NCBI GenBank assembly: GCA_051883415.1
Contig: JBJETR010000064.1
Coordinates: forward strand, 22,165 to 86,164
Length of the DNA: 64,000 bases
Direction of reading: 5' to 3'
From: HGM11368 sp051883415
GTDB lineage: Bacteria; Bacillota; Clostridia; Christensenellales; UBA3700
Below, one piece after another: positions 33,899 through 41,574 of this stretch. Numbering within the stretch: the first letter of the stretch is position 1; every line of letters begins with the position of its first letter. A program made the translations under genes and the position numbers. The notes below the pieces were generated by a model. It worked only from the letters and a program-made list of their open reading frames with translations. It had not been told where the DNA came from and did not search any database.

Positions 33899-35188
33899 TT
33901 AGGCGTTGAGGACGTTTGCCCAAACGCTATCTATGATTTTGGTATTTTCTTCGCCAAAGTCTGCCATAACGCCACATCTTTTTACAATATCCAAAGATGG
34001 GAATTGAACAGGATCCACGATAATGTTCTTGGCTTGTTCGCTGAGCTCTCCTCCGAAGAAGTAGCTGAGGTCGGAAGCGTCGTAATCTTCGCTTGTATAA
34101 GCTACGAATTCGTCGTTGTCATCGTAGTAACCTTGACACCAATCAAAGGTTGCTTGTGTTGCCACACAAGAGGTATAGCCAATCCATTCCATATTTTCGA
34201 TAGCGACGTCTTCTTGGCACAAGAAGTTGATCCAAAGGTTGGCGGCAACGGTGTTTTTGGCGTACTTAGGAATAGCCCAGCAGTCTACCCAAACGTTGGA
34301 GCCTTCTTGAGGTACGTAGTAGTCGAGGTTTCTTGAGATGCCCAATTCTTCTTGCAATTCTCCCATAGAATAGATTGCGTCGCCCGACCATTGCAGAGCC
34401 ATATCTACTTTACCTTCAATTATAGCCGACTTACCCTCGTCAGTCTCGTAACCGCATTTGACGTTTTGTTTTTGCCATACGAGAGATTGTTGAACGGCAC
34501 TAGCATTGGCAACGTTGTTGAGAGCCATTTCCGGTGTAATATTGGCGTCATAGCTAGAAGAAGCAGTGTTGCAGAAGGTATAGATTGCACCTACGGCGTA
34601 GGTGTCGCGTACGCTCTTTTTCATATTGACTCTGCCTTGATAAGCAGGATCCCACAATGCACCCCAGCCCTTTAAATCGAGGTATTCGAGAGAAATGACG
34701 TCGGTTGCGTACACGATACCCATCGTTCCCCACATATAAGGAGTGGAGTACTTTCCGCTTGGATCGTAGGTGAAGTTGTTGACGGTGTTGTCAAGGAAGT
34801 AGCCTGATATATTGGACTTGCGATAGTCTTCGATAGGATTGCCGTCGAGGTCGTCGCCAAGCGGAGATTGCTCGAGGAGCAATTCTTCTCTAAGCATTCT
34901 CTCAATCATATAGTCGGAGGCGCAAATCACGTCGTAGTCGGACTTTTTGATAGCGACTTTGGAGTGCATGGTCTCGTTGGTGTCGTACTCGTCGTAGACG
35001 ATAGAGATTTTTTTGCCCGTGACGGACTTGTAATATTCTTTGAATTGGTCGATGACGTCTTCTCCGATATATTCGGCGCAGTTGTAGATTTTGAGGGTGT
35101 CCTCACGGGAGGTACAAGCACTCAAAACGGGGATACTCATAGTAATGAGCATAACCGCAATCAACACGATACAAAGTTTTTTCTTCAT
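33899..35188 (-). CDS. potD: Spermidine/putrescine ABC transporter substrate-binding lipoprotein PotD
   Basis: 429-aa extracytoplasmic polyamine-binding protein. Lipoprotein signal peptide ends LSAC (Cys25). The mature protein shows the PotD/PotF pattern: LKIYNCAEYIGEDVIDQFKEYY near the start, YDVICASDYMIERML, and GNPIEDYRKSNISGYFLDNTVNNF. It captures spermidine or putrescine and delivers it to PotBC. Last gene of the pot operon; its start overlaps the potC end by 4 bp and has AAGGAG before it. Confidence 0.93.
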   Translation of the reverse strand: MKKKLCIVLIAVMLITMSIPVLSACTSREDTLKIYNCAEYIGEDVIDQFKEYYKSVTGKKISIVYDEYDTNETMHSKVAIKKSDYDVICASDYMIERMLREELLLEQSPLGDDLDGNPIEDYRKSNISGYFLDNTVNNFTYDPSGKYSTPYMWGTMGIVYATDVISLEYLDLKGWGALWDPAYQGRVNMKKSVRDTYAVGAIYTFCNTASSSYDANITPEMALNNVANASAVQQSLVWQKQNVKCGYETDEGKSAIIEGKVDMALQWSGDAIYSMGELQEELGISRNLDYYVPQEGSNVWVDCWAIPKYAKNTVAANLWINFLCQEDVAIENMEWIGYTSCVATQATFDWCQGYYDDNDEFVAYTSEDYDASDLSYFFGGELSEQAKNIIVDPVQFPSLDIVKRCGVMADFGEENTKIIDSVWANVLNA

Positions 35189-36012
35189 TTTTTGTAAGCT
35201 CCTTGTTTTGAAGTTTTATTTTTCGGTTTGCGGTTGATAAGAGCCATCAAACCGAGGATTACCACGAATATTATTGACGACAAAGCTCTCATAGATGCAG
35301 GCAAAGATTTTTTGCCGTGAGCTTTGAGATAGATGAGCGTCGATAGAGTCTGGAAACCGTCGATATTGAATTGGGTAATGACGAAGTCGTCTATCGACAG
35401 GGTAAAGGACATCACGAAGCCCATCAATATGCCCGGCAAAATATCCGGGATAACTACCTTCCACAAGGCTTGCGTCGGCGTGCAGCCAAGGTCGAGAGCA
35501 GCCTCGTAAATCTTGTTGTCGCTCTGCTTTAGTCGAGGCAGTACGTTGAGTATGACGTACGGGGTACAGAAAGTCACGTGAGCCAAAATTACGTTGAGCA
35601 TTTGTACTTGTCCGTCTAGCTGGACGAAGGTACGTAAAATGCCAAAGAGCAATACTAGCGAAACGGCGGTGACTATCTCGCTGTTGACCATAGGAATTTG
35701 GTTGATATTGGTGATGACGGCTTTTGCCTTCTTCGACCTAATGGAGTTGATGCCGATAGCAGCCATCGTACCGAGCAGAGTAGAAATCAAACTTGCCGAT
35801 ACGCCGATGATAGCGGTGTTGCGCAATGCTTCGAATATTGCGGCGCTGTCTCTACCCGTAAAGAGTTCTTTGTAAGCGTCGAAGCTAAAGCCGCCCCAAG
35901 AACTGAAAGAAGGCGTATTGGTGAATGAAAAGATAATCATCCACAATATTGGCAGATACAAAAATACGAGCACCGCTGCAAATAAGCATTTGACGAGTAT
36001 TTTCTTTACCAT
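35185..36012 (-). CDS. potC: Spermidine/putrescine ABC transporter permease PotC
   Basis: 275-aa inner-membrane permease with six helices and the binding-protein-dependent transport signature in the loop that docks with the ATPase (YEAALDLGCTPTQALWKVVIPDILPGILMGF). The C-terminus is short and basic. It pairs with PotB as the two halves of the membrane channel. The gene overlaps potB by 7 bp and potD by 4 bp, so translation is coupled. Confidence 0.93.
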   Translation of the reverse strand: MVKKILVKCLFAAVLVFLYLPILWMIIFSFTNTPSFSSWGGFSFDAYKELFTGRDSAAIFEALRNTAIIGVSASLISTLLGTMAAIGINSIRSKKAKAVITNINQIPMVNSEIVTAVSLVLLFGILRTFVQLDGQVQMLNVILAHVTFCTPYVILNVLPRLKQSDNKIYEAALDLGCTPTQALWKVVIPDILPGILMGFVMSFTLSIDDFVITQFNIDGFQTLSTLIYLKAHGKKSLPASMRALSSIIFVVILGLMALINRKPKNKTSKQGAYKK

Positions 36013-36818
36013 AATCCACCTCCCGAAGAAGCGTTGTCCTTGTCGTACTTGTTGACGACAATCATAGATATACCGATGACTATCAAGATGATAAAGGACA
36101 TCGCGCTGGCAACGTTGAGACTGTTGACTACTTGCAAGTCGATAAAGTCGCCGATGAGGCTTATTTTGTTGCCACTGAGCAGTCCCGAAATTGCAAAGGT
36201 GGTGATAGTCGGCATAAATACCATCGTAATTCCGCTAAGCACTCCGGGGAGGGAGAGGGGAAGCGTCACTCTGACGAAGGCTTTGCGAGGCGAAGCGCCC
36301 AGATCGGCGGCACCTTCGAGCAAAGACGGATCTATCTTGGATATGGTGGTATAGATAGGCATTATCATAAAAGGCAAGTAGTTGTACACCATACCGAAAA
36401 CGACGGTGCCCATACCCAATTCAACTTCCAGCGCCTCAAACATTGCTTTGGTGGCAAGGGTACGCAAGAGGAAGTTGATCCACATAGGTAGCATAAATAG
36501 CATAACCAGCACCGGACTCTTGTTGTACTTTTTGTCGGCGAGGAAGAGCGCTACGGGGTAGCCGACCGCCAAGCAAATGAGGGTAGTCAGCAAACCTACG
36601 TATATCGAACGGGTGAGCATTTGCACGCTGGAAGGACTAAAGATAGTCTTGTAGTTGTCGAAGGTGAAGTTCCAAGACAGCGAGCCGTCGCTCCTCGTCT
36701 CGCAAAAAGAGTAGAGTAGCAAAATCAACAGCGGCAATATGACGAATATCGCCATAAATACCACGTAAGGGATTGCCAAATATTTGCGAGTAAATCCGCT
36801 AAGTTTCATCTTTTTCAT
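36006..36818 (-). CDS. potB: Spermidine/putrescine ABC transporter permease PotB
   Basis: 270-aa permease with six membrane helices; the EAA loop is seen as LLEGAADLGASPRKAFVRVTLPLSLPGVLSG. N-terminal helix AIPYVVFMAIFVILPLLILLLYSF is typical of PotB. Partner of PotC in the same transporter. Overlaps potA by 4 bp at its start. Confidence 0.93.
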   Translation of the reverse strand: MKKMKLSGFTRKYLAIPYVVFMAIFVILPLLILLLYSFCETRSDGSLSWNFTFDNYKTIFSPSSVQMLTRSIYVGLLTTLICLAVGYPVALFLADKKYNKSPVLVMLFMLPMWINFLLRTLATKAMFEALEVELGMGTVVFGMVYNYLPFMIMPIYTTISKIDPSLLEGAADLGASPRKAFVRVTLPLSLPGVLSGITMVFMPTITTFAISGLLSGNKISLIGDFIDLQVVNSLNVASAMSFIILIVIGISMIVVNKYDKDNASSGGGLW

Positions 36819-38452
36819 TCTTCTATCATCCTTATAAACTTAAAGCGGTCAGGCTTGACTGCAATACCCACTCTGTCGCCGTCGTCCCAAAGGTATTCGG
36901 TATCGGCAAAGATATGGTGATTGTTGTCGGTTCTTAGGCATACAATATAGTTTTTGCCCTTATAAATCATAGATTCCACGTTGGCGGCAAGAGGAGCGTC
37001 CATCTCGTCGTCGGTCATCTCCACGTCGGTAAACTCAAATCTAACTACGGCTTTTTTGCCTTTGAGCGTCGTCTCCTCGCCGTCTATCGTAAGGATATCG
37101 TTCTCGCTATCGTAGGTGCAATTGCTAAATAAAGCCGTAGGCGTAAAGTCGTAAGTTCCGCCATACAAGTCGAGGGTAGTGTTGGAGAGGAATTCTACTT
37201 GCTTGTCGTTGGCGTAGAGTTCCTTGGTCATGATGTGGATATTGTCAGGATCGACGTAGAGGCTAACTTCGCTTCCTATAGGTCTTTCTACGGTGTTGTG
37301 AATGATAAATTCATAGCCGCCGGCAATGCAAGACATCTCGTAATGCACACCCTTAAAAATCGAAGATACGATTTTGCCGTCAAGTATGCCTTTGCCCTTT
37401 TCGCGTACTTCCCAGTCCTCAGGTCTTACCACGATATCTACCTTTTGGTTAGGTTCGAAGCCGACGTCCACGCAATCCCATTGCACGCCCGCAAAGATAA
37501 CTTTTTTGTCCTCGGGCATCACGCCGTCGAGAATGTTGGATTCGCCGATAAAGTCGGCAACGTAAGCCGTCTTAGGCTCGTTGTAAATGTCGATAGGGCT
37601 ACCTTCTTGGCAAATCTTGCCGTCGCGCATAACTACGATAGTGTCACTCATTGTCAAGGCTTCTTCTTGGTCATGGGTGACGTAGATAAAGGTTATGCCG
37701 AGTTTTTGGTGCATGGATTTGAGCTCGAGTTGCATCTCTTGACGCATCTTGAGGTCGAGTGCTCCCAAAGGCTCGTCGAGAAGCAAAATCTTTGGCTCGT
37801 TGACGATTGCTCTTGCTATAGCTACTCTCTGTTGTTGTCCGCCCGAGAGAGAGTTGACGTCACGATTTTCATAGTCGCTGAGTCCAACGATTTTGAGTGC
37901 ACGACGCACCTTTTCTTCGATAAAAGCCTTGTAACAGTTTACCTTTTTGGTGGTGACGTTGCCCTTTCTATCCTTGGTGGTTACCATCTTGTATTGACGG
38001 CAAAAAGGTACGATTTTGACTGTTTTTTCGCCGTTTTTGCCCACAATTTCTTGTTCAACGGGTTTGCGTTTTAGATTGACGAGTTTGGTCGCCTTCTCGC
38101 CTTTGCGATTGACGTATTCCACCTCTACCTTTTTCATCTTCAGACCAAAGGCAATGTTTTTGAATACGTTGAGATGAGGGAAGAGAGCGTACTTTTGGAA
38201 TACAGTATTGACCTCTCTCTTGTGAGGTGGCAGAGAGGTGATATCCTCTCCGTCAAAGAGTACTTGTCCTTCGGTTGGTTGCTCAAATCCCGCAATCATA
38301 CGAAGCGTCGTAGTCTTACCGCAACCGCTTGGACCGAGTAGGGTGACGAATTGTCCCTTCTCAATCTTGAGATTGGCGTTGTTGACAACCCTCTTGTCGT
38401 CGTAATATTTGTTGATATTTTTTAGTTCGAGTATATATTTTTTGTTTTCCAT
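36815..38452 (-). CDS. potA: Spermidine/putrescine ABC transporter ATPase PotA, unusually long
   Basis: 545-aa ATP-binding subunit that powers polyamine import. Walker A GPSGCGKT (40-47), Q-loop Gln86, signature LSGGQ (202-206), Walker B LLLDEP (223-228) and an H-loop (VTHDQEEAL). C-terminal TOBE-type domains follow from about 300. Family members are usually 350-380 residues. The extra length comes from an insertion of about 70 residues (about 108-178) between Q-loop and signature, made of three similar Lys-rich hairpin-like segments, and from a longer C-terminal regulatory part. Cotranscribed with the XRE-cupin regulator 12 bp upstream. Confidence 0.92.
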   Translation of the reverse strand: MENKKYILELKNINKYYDDKRVVNNANLKIEKGQFVTLLGPSGCGKTTTLRMIAGFEQPTEGQVLFDGEDITSLPPHKREVNTVFQKYALFPHLNVFKNIAFGLKMKKVEVEYVNRKGEKATKLVNLKRKPVEQEIVGKNGEKTVKIVPFCRQYKMVTTKDRKGNVTTKKVNCYKAFIEEKVRRALKIVGLSDYENRDVNSLSGGQQQRVAIARAIVNEPKILLLDEPLGALDLKMRQEMQLELKSMHQKLGITFIYVTHDQEEALTMSDTIVVMRDGKICQEGSPIDIYNEPKTAYVADFIGESNILDGVMPEDKKVIFAGVQWDCVDVGFEPNQKVDIVVRPEDWEVREKGKGILDGKIVSSIFKGVHYEMSCIAGGYEFIIHNTVERPIGSEVSLYVDPDNIHIMTKELYANDKQVEFLSNTTLDLYGGTYDFTPTALFSNCTYDSENDILTIDGEETTLKGKKAVVRFEFTDVEMTDDEMDAPLAANVESMIYKGKNYIVCLRTDNNHHIFADTEYLWDDGDRVGIAVKPDRFKFIRMIEE

Positions 38453-38464
38453 CGTCGTGTCCTT

Positions 38465-38998
38465 TTAGAATGTAGGAGGGGAAGATACCCACAATATTTT
38501 TACGGGCGTATCGCCGTCGTTGACTATATAGTGCTTTTTGTTGCTTACGAAGTAGAAGGAGTTGCCTTGACTTAGTTTGTACTTCTTTTTGCCAATTATC
38601 AGCGTTGCGTTGCCCTCTAGCATATATCCGAATTCCTCGCCCTCGTGAGGCATATCCTCGAGCGTCTTGCTGTGAGCGTTGAGAGTCATCAGTATCGGCT
38701 CCATTTCGTTCTTTTGGCTGTTGGGCACTAGCCACGTGATAGAGCTGTCGTCGCTCTCCTTGACGAAGAAGTCGTCCTCTTCGAAGACTATTTGCTCGTC
38801 GCTGTCATCGTTGAAAAAACTCTTGAGGTCGGAGCCCAACGCCGACAATATGTCGATGAGGGTGGCGATAGACGGCGAGGCAATGTCGTTTTCTAATTGC
38901 GAGATATATCCTTTGGTCAAATCGCATCTGTCGGCAAGCTCTTCTTGCGTCAGACCGCATTGGAGTCTCAGCGACTTGATTTTGATACCGATTTCCAT
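38465..38998 (-). CDS. XRE-type regulator with C-terminal cupin domain, probable pot operon regulator
   Basis: 177-aa transcription regulator. Helix-turn-helix at about residues 6-58 (IKSLRLQCGLTQEELADRCDLTKGYISQLENDIASPSIATLIDILSALG) and a cupin fold at about 105-177 (HEGEEFGYMLEGNATLIIGKKKYKLSQGNSFYFVSNKKHYIVNDGD). This arrangement is typical of sensors of small ligands, including polyamines (PuuR type). It is the first gene of the pot operon and has a strong AGGAGG site. Inverted repeats at the transcription start (39070-39088) and near the ribosome site (39016-39034) are likely its own operators, giving autoregulation by polyamine level; this is inference. Confidence 0.9.
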   Translation of the reverse strand: MEIGIKIKSLRLQCGLTQEELADRCDLTKGYISQLENDIASPSIATLIDILSALGSDLKSFFNDDSDEQIVFEEDDFFVKESDDSSITWLVPNSQKNEMEPILMTLNAHSKTLEDMPHEGEEFGYMLEGNATLIIGKKKYKLSQGNSFYFVSNKKHYIVNDGDTPVKILWVSSPPTF

Positions 38999-39015
38999 AT
39001 TTACCTCCTTTTCCG

Positions 39016-39034
39016 AGTTTAGTAAAACTAAACT
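39016..39034. promoter_or_regulatory. Candidate operator 2 of the pot operon
   Basis: Inverted repeat AGTTTAGT-AAA-ACTAAACT, 8-bp arms, close to the ribosome site of the XRE-cupin regulator. Confidence 0.6.
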
Positions 39035-39069
39035 TCAAAATTATTGAGTAAAAATTTTGTTAAACTTTG

Positions 39070-39088
39070 AGTTTAGATTTAGTAAACT
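39070..39088. promoter_or_regulatory. Candidate operator 1 of the pot operon
   Basis: AGTTTA-N7-TAAACT (39070-39075, 39083-39088). It begins at the predicted transcription start, a position where a bound repressor blocks RNA polymerase. It shares the TTTAGT/ACTAAA core with operator 2. Confidence 0.6.
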
Positions 39089-39094
39089 GTTTTG

Positions 39095-39123
39095 ATTATA
39101 TACACCCCCGATATATATGTCAA
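39095..39123 (-). promoter_or_regulatory. Consensus promoter of the regulator-potABCD operon
   Basis: Minus strand: TTGACA (39123-39118), 17-bp spacer, TATAAT (39100-39095); both hexamers are perfect. Predicted start about 39088. Confidence 0.85.
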
Positions 39124-39189
39124 TAATTTTGATATATTTTTTCAATTTTTTTGTAGAAATTCGTAGAATATTTTTTGTGCTAAATTGCC

Positions 39190-39218
39190 AAAAAAGAGCC
39201 CTGCTAATTGCAAGGCTC
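39190..39218 (-). terminator. Rho-independent terminator of the secreted hydrolase gene
   Basis: On the minus strand GAGCC and GGCTC arms (39218-39214, 39200-39196) enclose a further TTGC/GCAG pairing and are followed by TTTTTT. Confidence 0.82.
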
Positions 39219-39253
39219 GATAGAATGGTTTTGTAGTTTTTGCGTAAGCGGTT

Positions 39254-40840
39254 TTATGCTCTTTTCTTTTTGATAACGACTACCGCGACTGCCGCCGCAA
39301 TCGACACGCACACTACGGGGACAACTACCGCGACTATGATTTTGTTGCGATGATTTACCAATTCGGTTTTTTCAATCGCAAGGTTTACGGCTTGGTTTGT
39401 CGTTTGGTCTATAGTAACAATCTTGTCGGTGGTTAGGGCGGTTTTGCCGGATTTTTGCATAAGTTTGATTGTATATTCGCCTTCGCTCAAACCTACTTCG
39501 GCGTGCAATATAGGAGAGTCCGAAGAGCGGGTATATACGACGTTGCCGTCCTTGTCGGATATTTGCATAGAGTACACGTCTTGTAGAGGGATATCTATCG
39601 TCAAGTTGACGGGATTTTGGTATCTATCCACTCGAGTAAAGGTGCAGTCTTTCATCAATACCGAGTTACCGTTGTTCCATTGTTGGCTATAAGCCACGCC
39701 TTTGAGAGAGCGGAGCGTGTCCACGTCCATGAGAGCCGACGGCACTGTTTGTCCAAAGTTGTCGGTGACGCTGTCTTGGAATAGCGTGAGGAAGTAATAG
39801 TCGGGCACCATATTGTGAGTGTTGGTCATTCCGTACTGTTTGTCAAGTCCGTCTAGGTGAACCCAAGTGATATTGTCGCCAAAGCGCTCTTTGAGGGTTG
39901 CCATGGTCGCTTTGGAATAGATGTTTCCACCTAACGTGGCGTACATGGTGTATATAGCCTTGCCTGCGCCGTAGCCCTCGATAGCCACGCCGTAATCTGC
40001 AAGCTTTACCACGGCTTCCGAGCAAAGCTCGGCAATAGTGCGTCCGTTGGAATCTTCACCTCCGCGGTGGTCGATATGTCCTTTTACTTTGTTGGTGCTG
40101 AGATACGGGTCGAGTAGGGTGATGCGCTGAGGGATAAGGTTGGTGCCTATTTCTTTACGCTCGCTCATCATCAATAGGTTTTCGCCCACGGCAAGGGATA
40201 AGTCGCCACCCATAGAGTGACCTGCTAACTGCAACGTACCCGAGAAGTCTTTGCCGAGTGCGTCGATTATTGCTTGGGCGTACAGTACAGATACCGAAAC
40301 GGTAGGGTTGAGGGCAGTATCGCCTTGCACCTTCTTGCCGGTAGGACTTGATACGTAATACCTCATCCCGAGTGGAGTGTCGGACGACCAAATCTTAGGG
40401 TCGCCGTCAATATTTTCTTCCGCAATTTGGTTCCAATAGAAGTGACCTACGTTGTAGCCCATATCTATGTATTTTTGGAAGTATTGCGTGCTATATGGGA
40501 AGCTTCCTTCGGCAAATCTATCGTACGTGCCTTCCCACGTCGATAGCAAATCTCTACGGTTGTAGCCCTCGTTGGTTTTCATACCGTGAGTAAAGATAAT
40601 CGTCGGTTTGGTCTTGTCAAACTCTACGCCCGCACTGCCCGCCTTGACGGGGATATCCTTGCCGTCTTGATACCAATAAATACCGTAATCCAAATGGTTG
40701 AATACGCCCTCTTCCCAACCGATGCGGCTGTCGTTGATTGCGTAGGCGGAGCTAGGGTAGGCTAGGACGGCAGTCAAAGCTACTGCGAGCAAAGATATTA
40801 GTACTAACGTAAAACAAATTTTTCGTGACAATGTTTTCAT
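39254..40840 (-). CDS. Secreted, membrane-anchored alpha/beta hydrolase (lipase-like)
   Basis: 528-aa exported hydrolase. Signal peptide at residues 1-34 (ICFTLVLISLLAVALTAVLAYPSSAYA). The alpha/beta-hydrolase core shows an oxyanion-type segment PTIIFTHGM (79-87) and the nucleophile elbow GHSMGG with Ser209; LLDPYLS and a late THNMVPDYY could supply the acid and histidine. The last about 25 residues are a membrane helix (IIVAVVVPVVCVSIAAAVAVVVIKKKRA) with a positive tail, the same anchoring style as the giant proteins at 12927 and 18507. A beta-rich segment (about 430-500) precedes the anchor. Substrate unknown; an ester or lipid is inferred from the fold. Confidence 0.85.
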   Translation of the reverse strand: MKTLSRKICFTLVLISLLAVALTAVLAYPSSAYAINDSRIGWEEGVFNHLDYGIYWYQDGKDIPVKAGSAGVEFDKTKPTIIFTHGMKTNEGYNRRDLLSTWEGTYDRFAEGSFPYSTQYFQKYIDMGYNVGHFYWNQIAEENIDGDPKIWSSDTPLGMRYYVSSPTGKKVQGDTALNPTVSVSVLYAQAIIDALGKDFSGTLQLAGHSMGGDLSLAVGENLLMMSERKEIGTNLIPQRITLLDPYLSTNKVKGHIDHRGGEDSNGRTIAELCSEAVVKLADYGVAIEGYGAGKAIYTMYATLGGNIYSKATMATLKERFGDNITWVHLDGLDKQYGMTNTHNMVPDYYFLTLFQDSVTDNFGQTVPSALMDVDTLRSLKGVAYSQQWNNGNSVLMKDCTFTRVDRYQNPVNLTIDIPLQDVYSMQISDKDGNVVYTRSSDSPILHAEVGLSEGEYTIKLMQKSGKTALTTDKIVTIDQTTNQAVNLAIEKTELVNHRNKIIVAVVVPVVCVSIAAAVAVVVIKKKRA

Positions 40841-40857
40841 AATCTTCTCCCGATATT

Positions 40858-40886
40858 ATTTTAATACGGCGCTACCTAGGTGTCAA
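40858..40886 (-). promoter_or_regulatory. Predicted promoter of the secreted hydrolase
   Basis: Minus strand: TTGACA (40886-40881), 17-bp spacer, TAAAAT (40863-40858), close upstream of GGGAG and the ATG at 40840. Confidence 0.75.
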
Positions 40887-40982
40887 TACCTTTGCTATGT
40901 CCAAAGGCTTCGGCTATTGCCGAATTTCGACAGTGTTGGTAGGTAAAATGACAGCAAAAATTATTACACAAAAAATCAATAA

Positions 40983-41001
40983 GGCGACTTGTGAGGTCGC
41001 C
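40983..41001 (-). terminator. Terminator of the XRE regulator gene
   Basis: GGCGAC/GTCGCC stem with a 7-nt loop, followed on the minus strand by TTATTGATTTTTT. Confidence 0.65.
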
Positions 41002-41024
41002 GTGTGTGGTTTTGTCGTATTGTT

Positions 41025-41345
41025 TTATTTTCGGTTGATTGCAAGCAGAGATTGCAGATAGAGTATTGCGATAGGCTTGACTTCCGACGGTAGACTATCG
41101 AAGAGTAGCCCGACTTCCGTTTGTATATGAGCCTCGGGTGGGCTTTGCGTTCTGCCAAGCAAATAATCGGTGCTTGTCTCCAACACGTCGGCGATAGCCG
41201 ACAGCAGTTCCAGGTCGGGCTCGGCTTTGCCTTGCTCGTAGTTGCTGTACGTCCTCTGCGGTATTTTGAGTTGTTCGGCAATCTCCTTTTGCGTTTTTGC
41301 TTGTTCTATTCTCAGTTCTCTGAGTCTACTTACAAATATTTTCAT
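41025..41345 (-). CDS. XRE-family transcription regulator
   Basis: 106-aa DNA-binding protein with one Cro/C1-type helix-turn-helix (about residues 6-62: RLRELRIEQAKTQKEIAEQLKIPQRTYSNYEQGKAEPDLELLSAIADVLETSTDYLLG) and a short helical C-terminus. No ribosome site is evident; a TATAAT box lies about 20 nt before the ATG. It is divergent from the 2277-aa surface lipoprotein gene, and three TAGCCAA motifs in the shared region are good candidates for its operators. It is therefore a likely repressor of that gene. Confidence 0.9.
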   Translation of the reverse strand: MKIFVSRLRELRIEQAKTQKEIAEQLKIPQRTYSNYEQGKAEPDLELLSAIADVLETSTDYLLGRTQSPPEAHIQTEVGLLFDSLPSEVKPIAILYLQSLLAINRK

Positions 41346-41378
41346 AGTTAGAATTTACTACTTTTATTATAATAAGTC

Positions 41379-41407
41379 TTGACATAGCCAAAAATTAGCA
41401 ATATAAT
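41379..41407 (+). promoter_or_regulatory. Consensus promoter of the 2277-aa InlB/LRR lipoprotein
   Basis: TTGACA (41379-41384), 17-bp spacer, TATAAT (41402-41407), both perfect. Predicted start about 41414, leaving a 5' UTR of about 160 nt. Confidence 0.85.
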
Positions 41408-41433
41408 TAAGAATAATAGCCAATTATTGGCTA
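41385..41433. promoter_or_regulatory. TAGCCAA operator cluster
   Basis: TAGCCAA occurs at 41385-41391, directly after the -35. An inverted pair TAGCCAA-N3-TTGGCTA lies at 41417-41433, just after the predicted start of transcription. The spacing and the divergent XRE gene suggest a repressor-binding region. Confidence 0.6.
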
Positions 41434-41574
41434 CCATATACGTATTATATTACGGACGAGAAATCGATAAATTTTATAGAGATATCTATCAAAATCGGCA
41501 ATTATATCATAGCATAACTAATACAACCATATCACCGAGCCTACTACAGAGGCTAGCAACACTTGGGAGGATTT

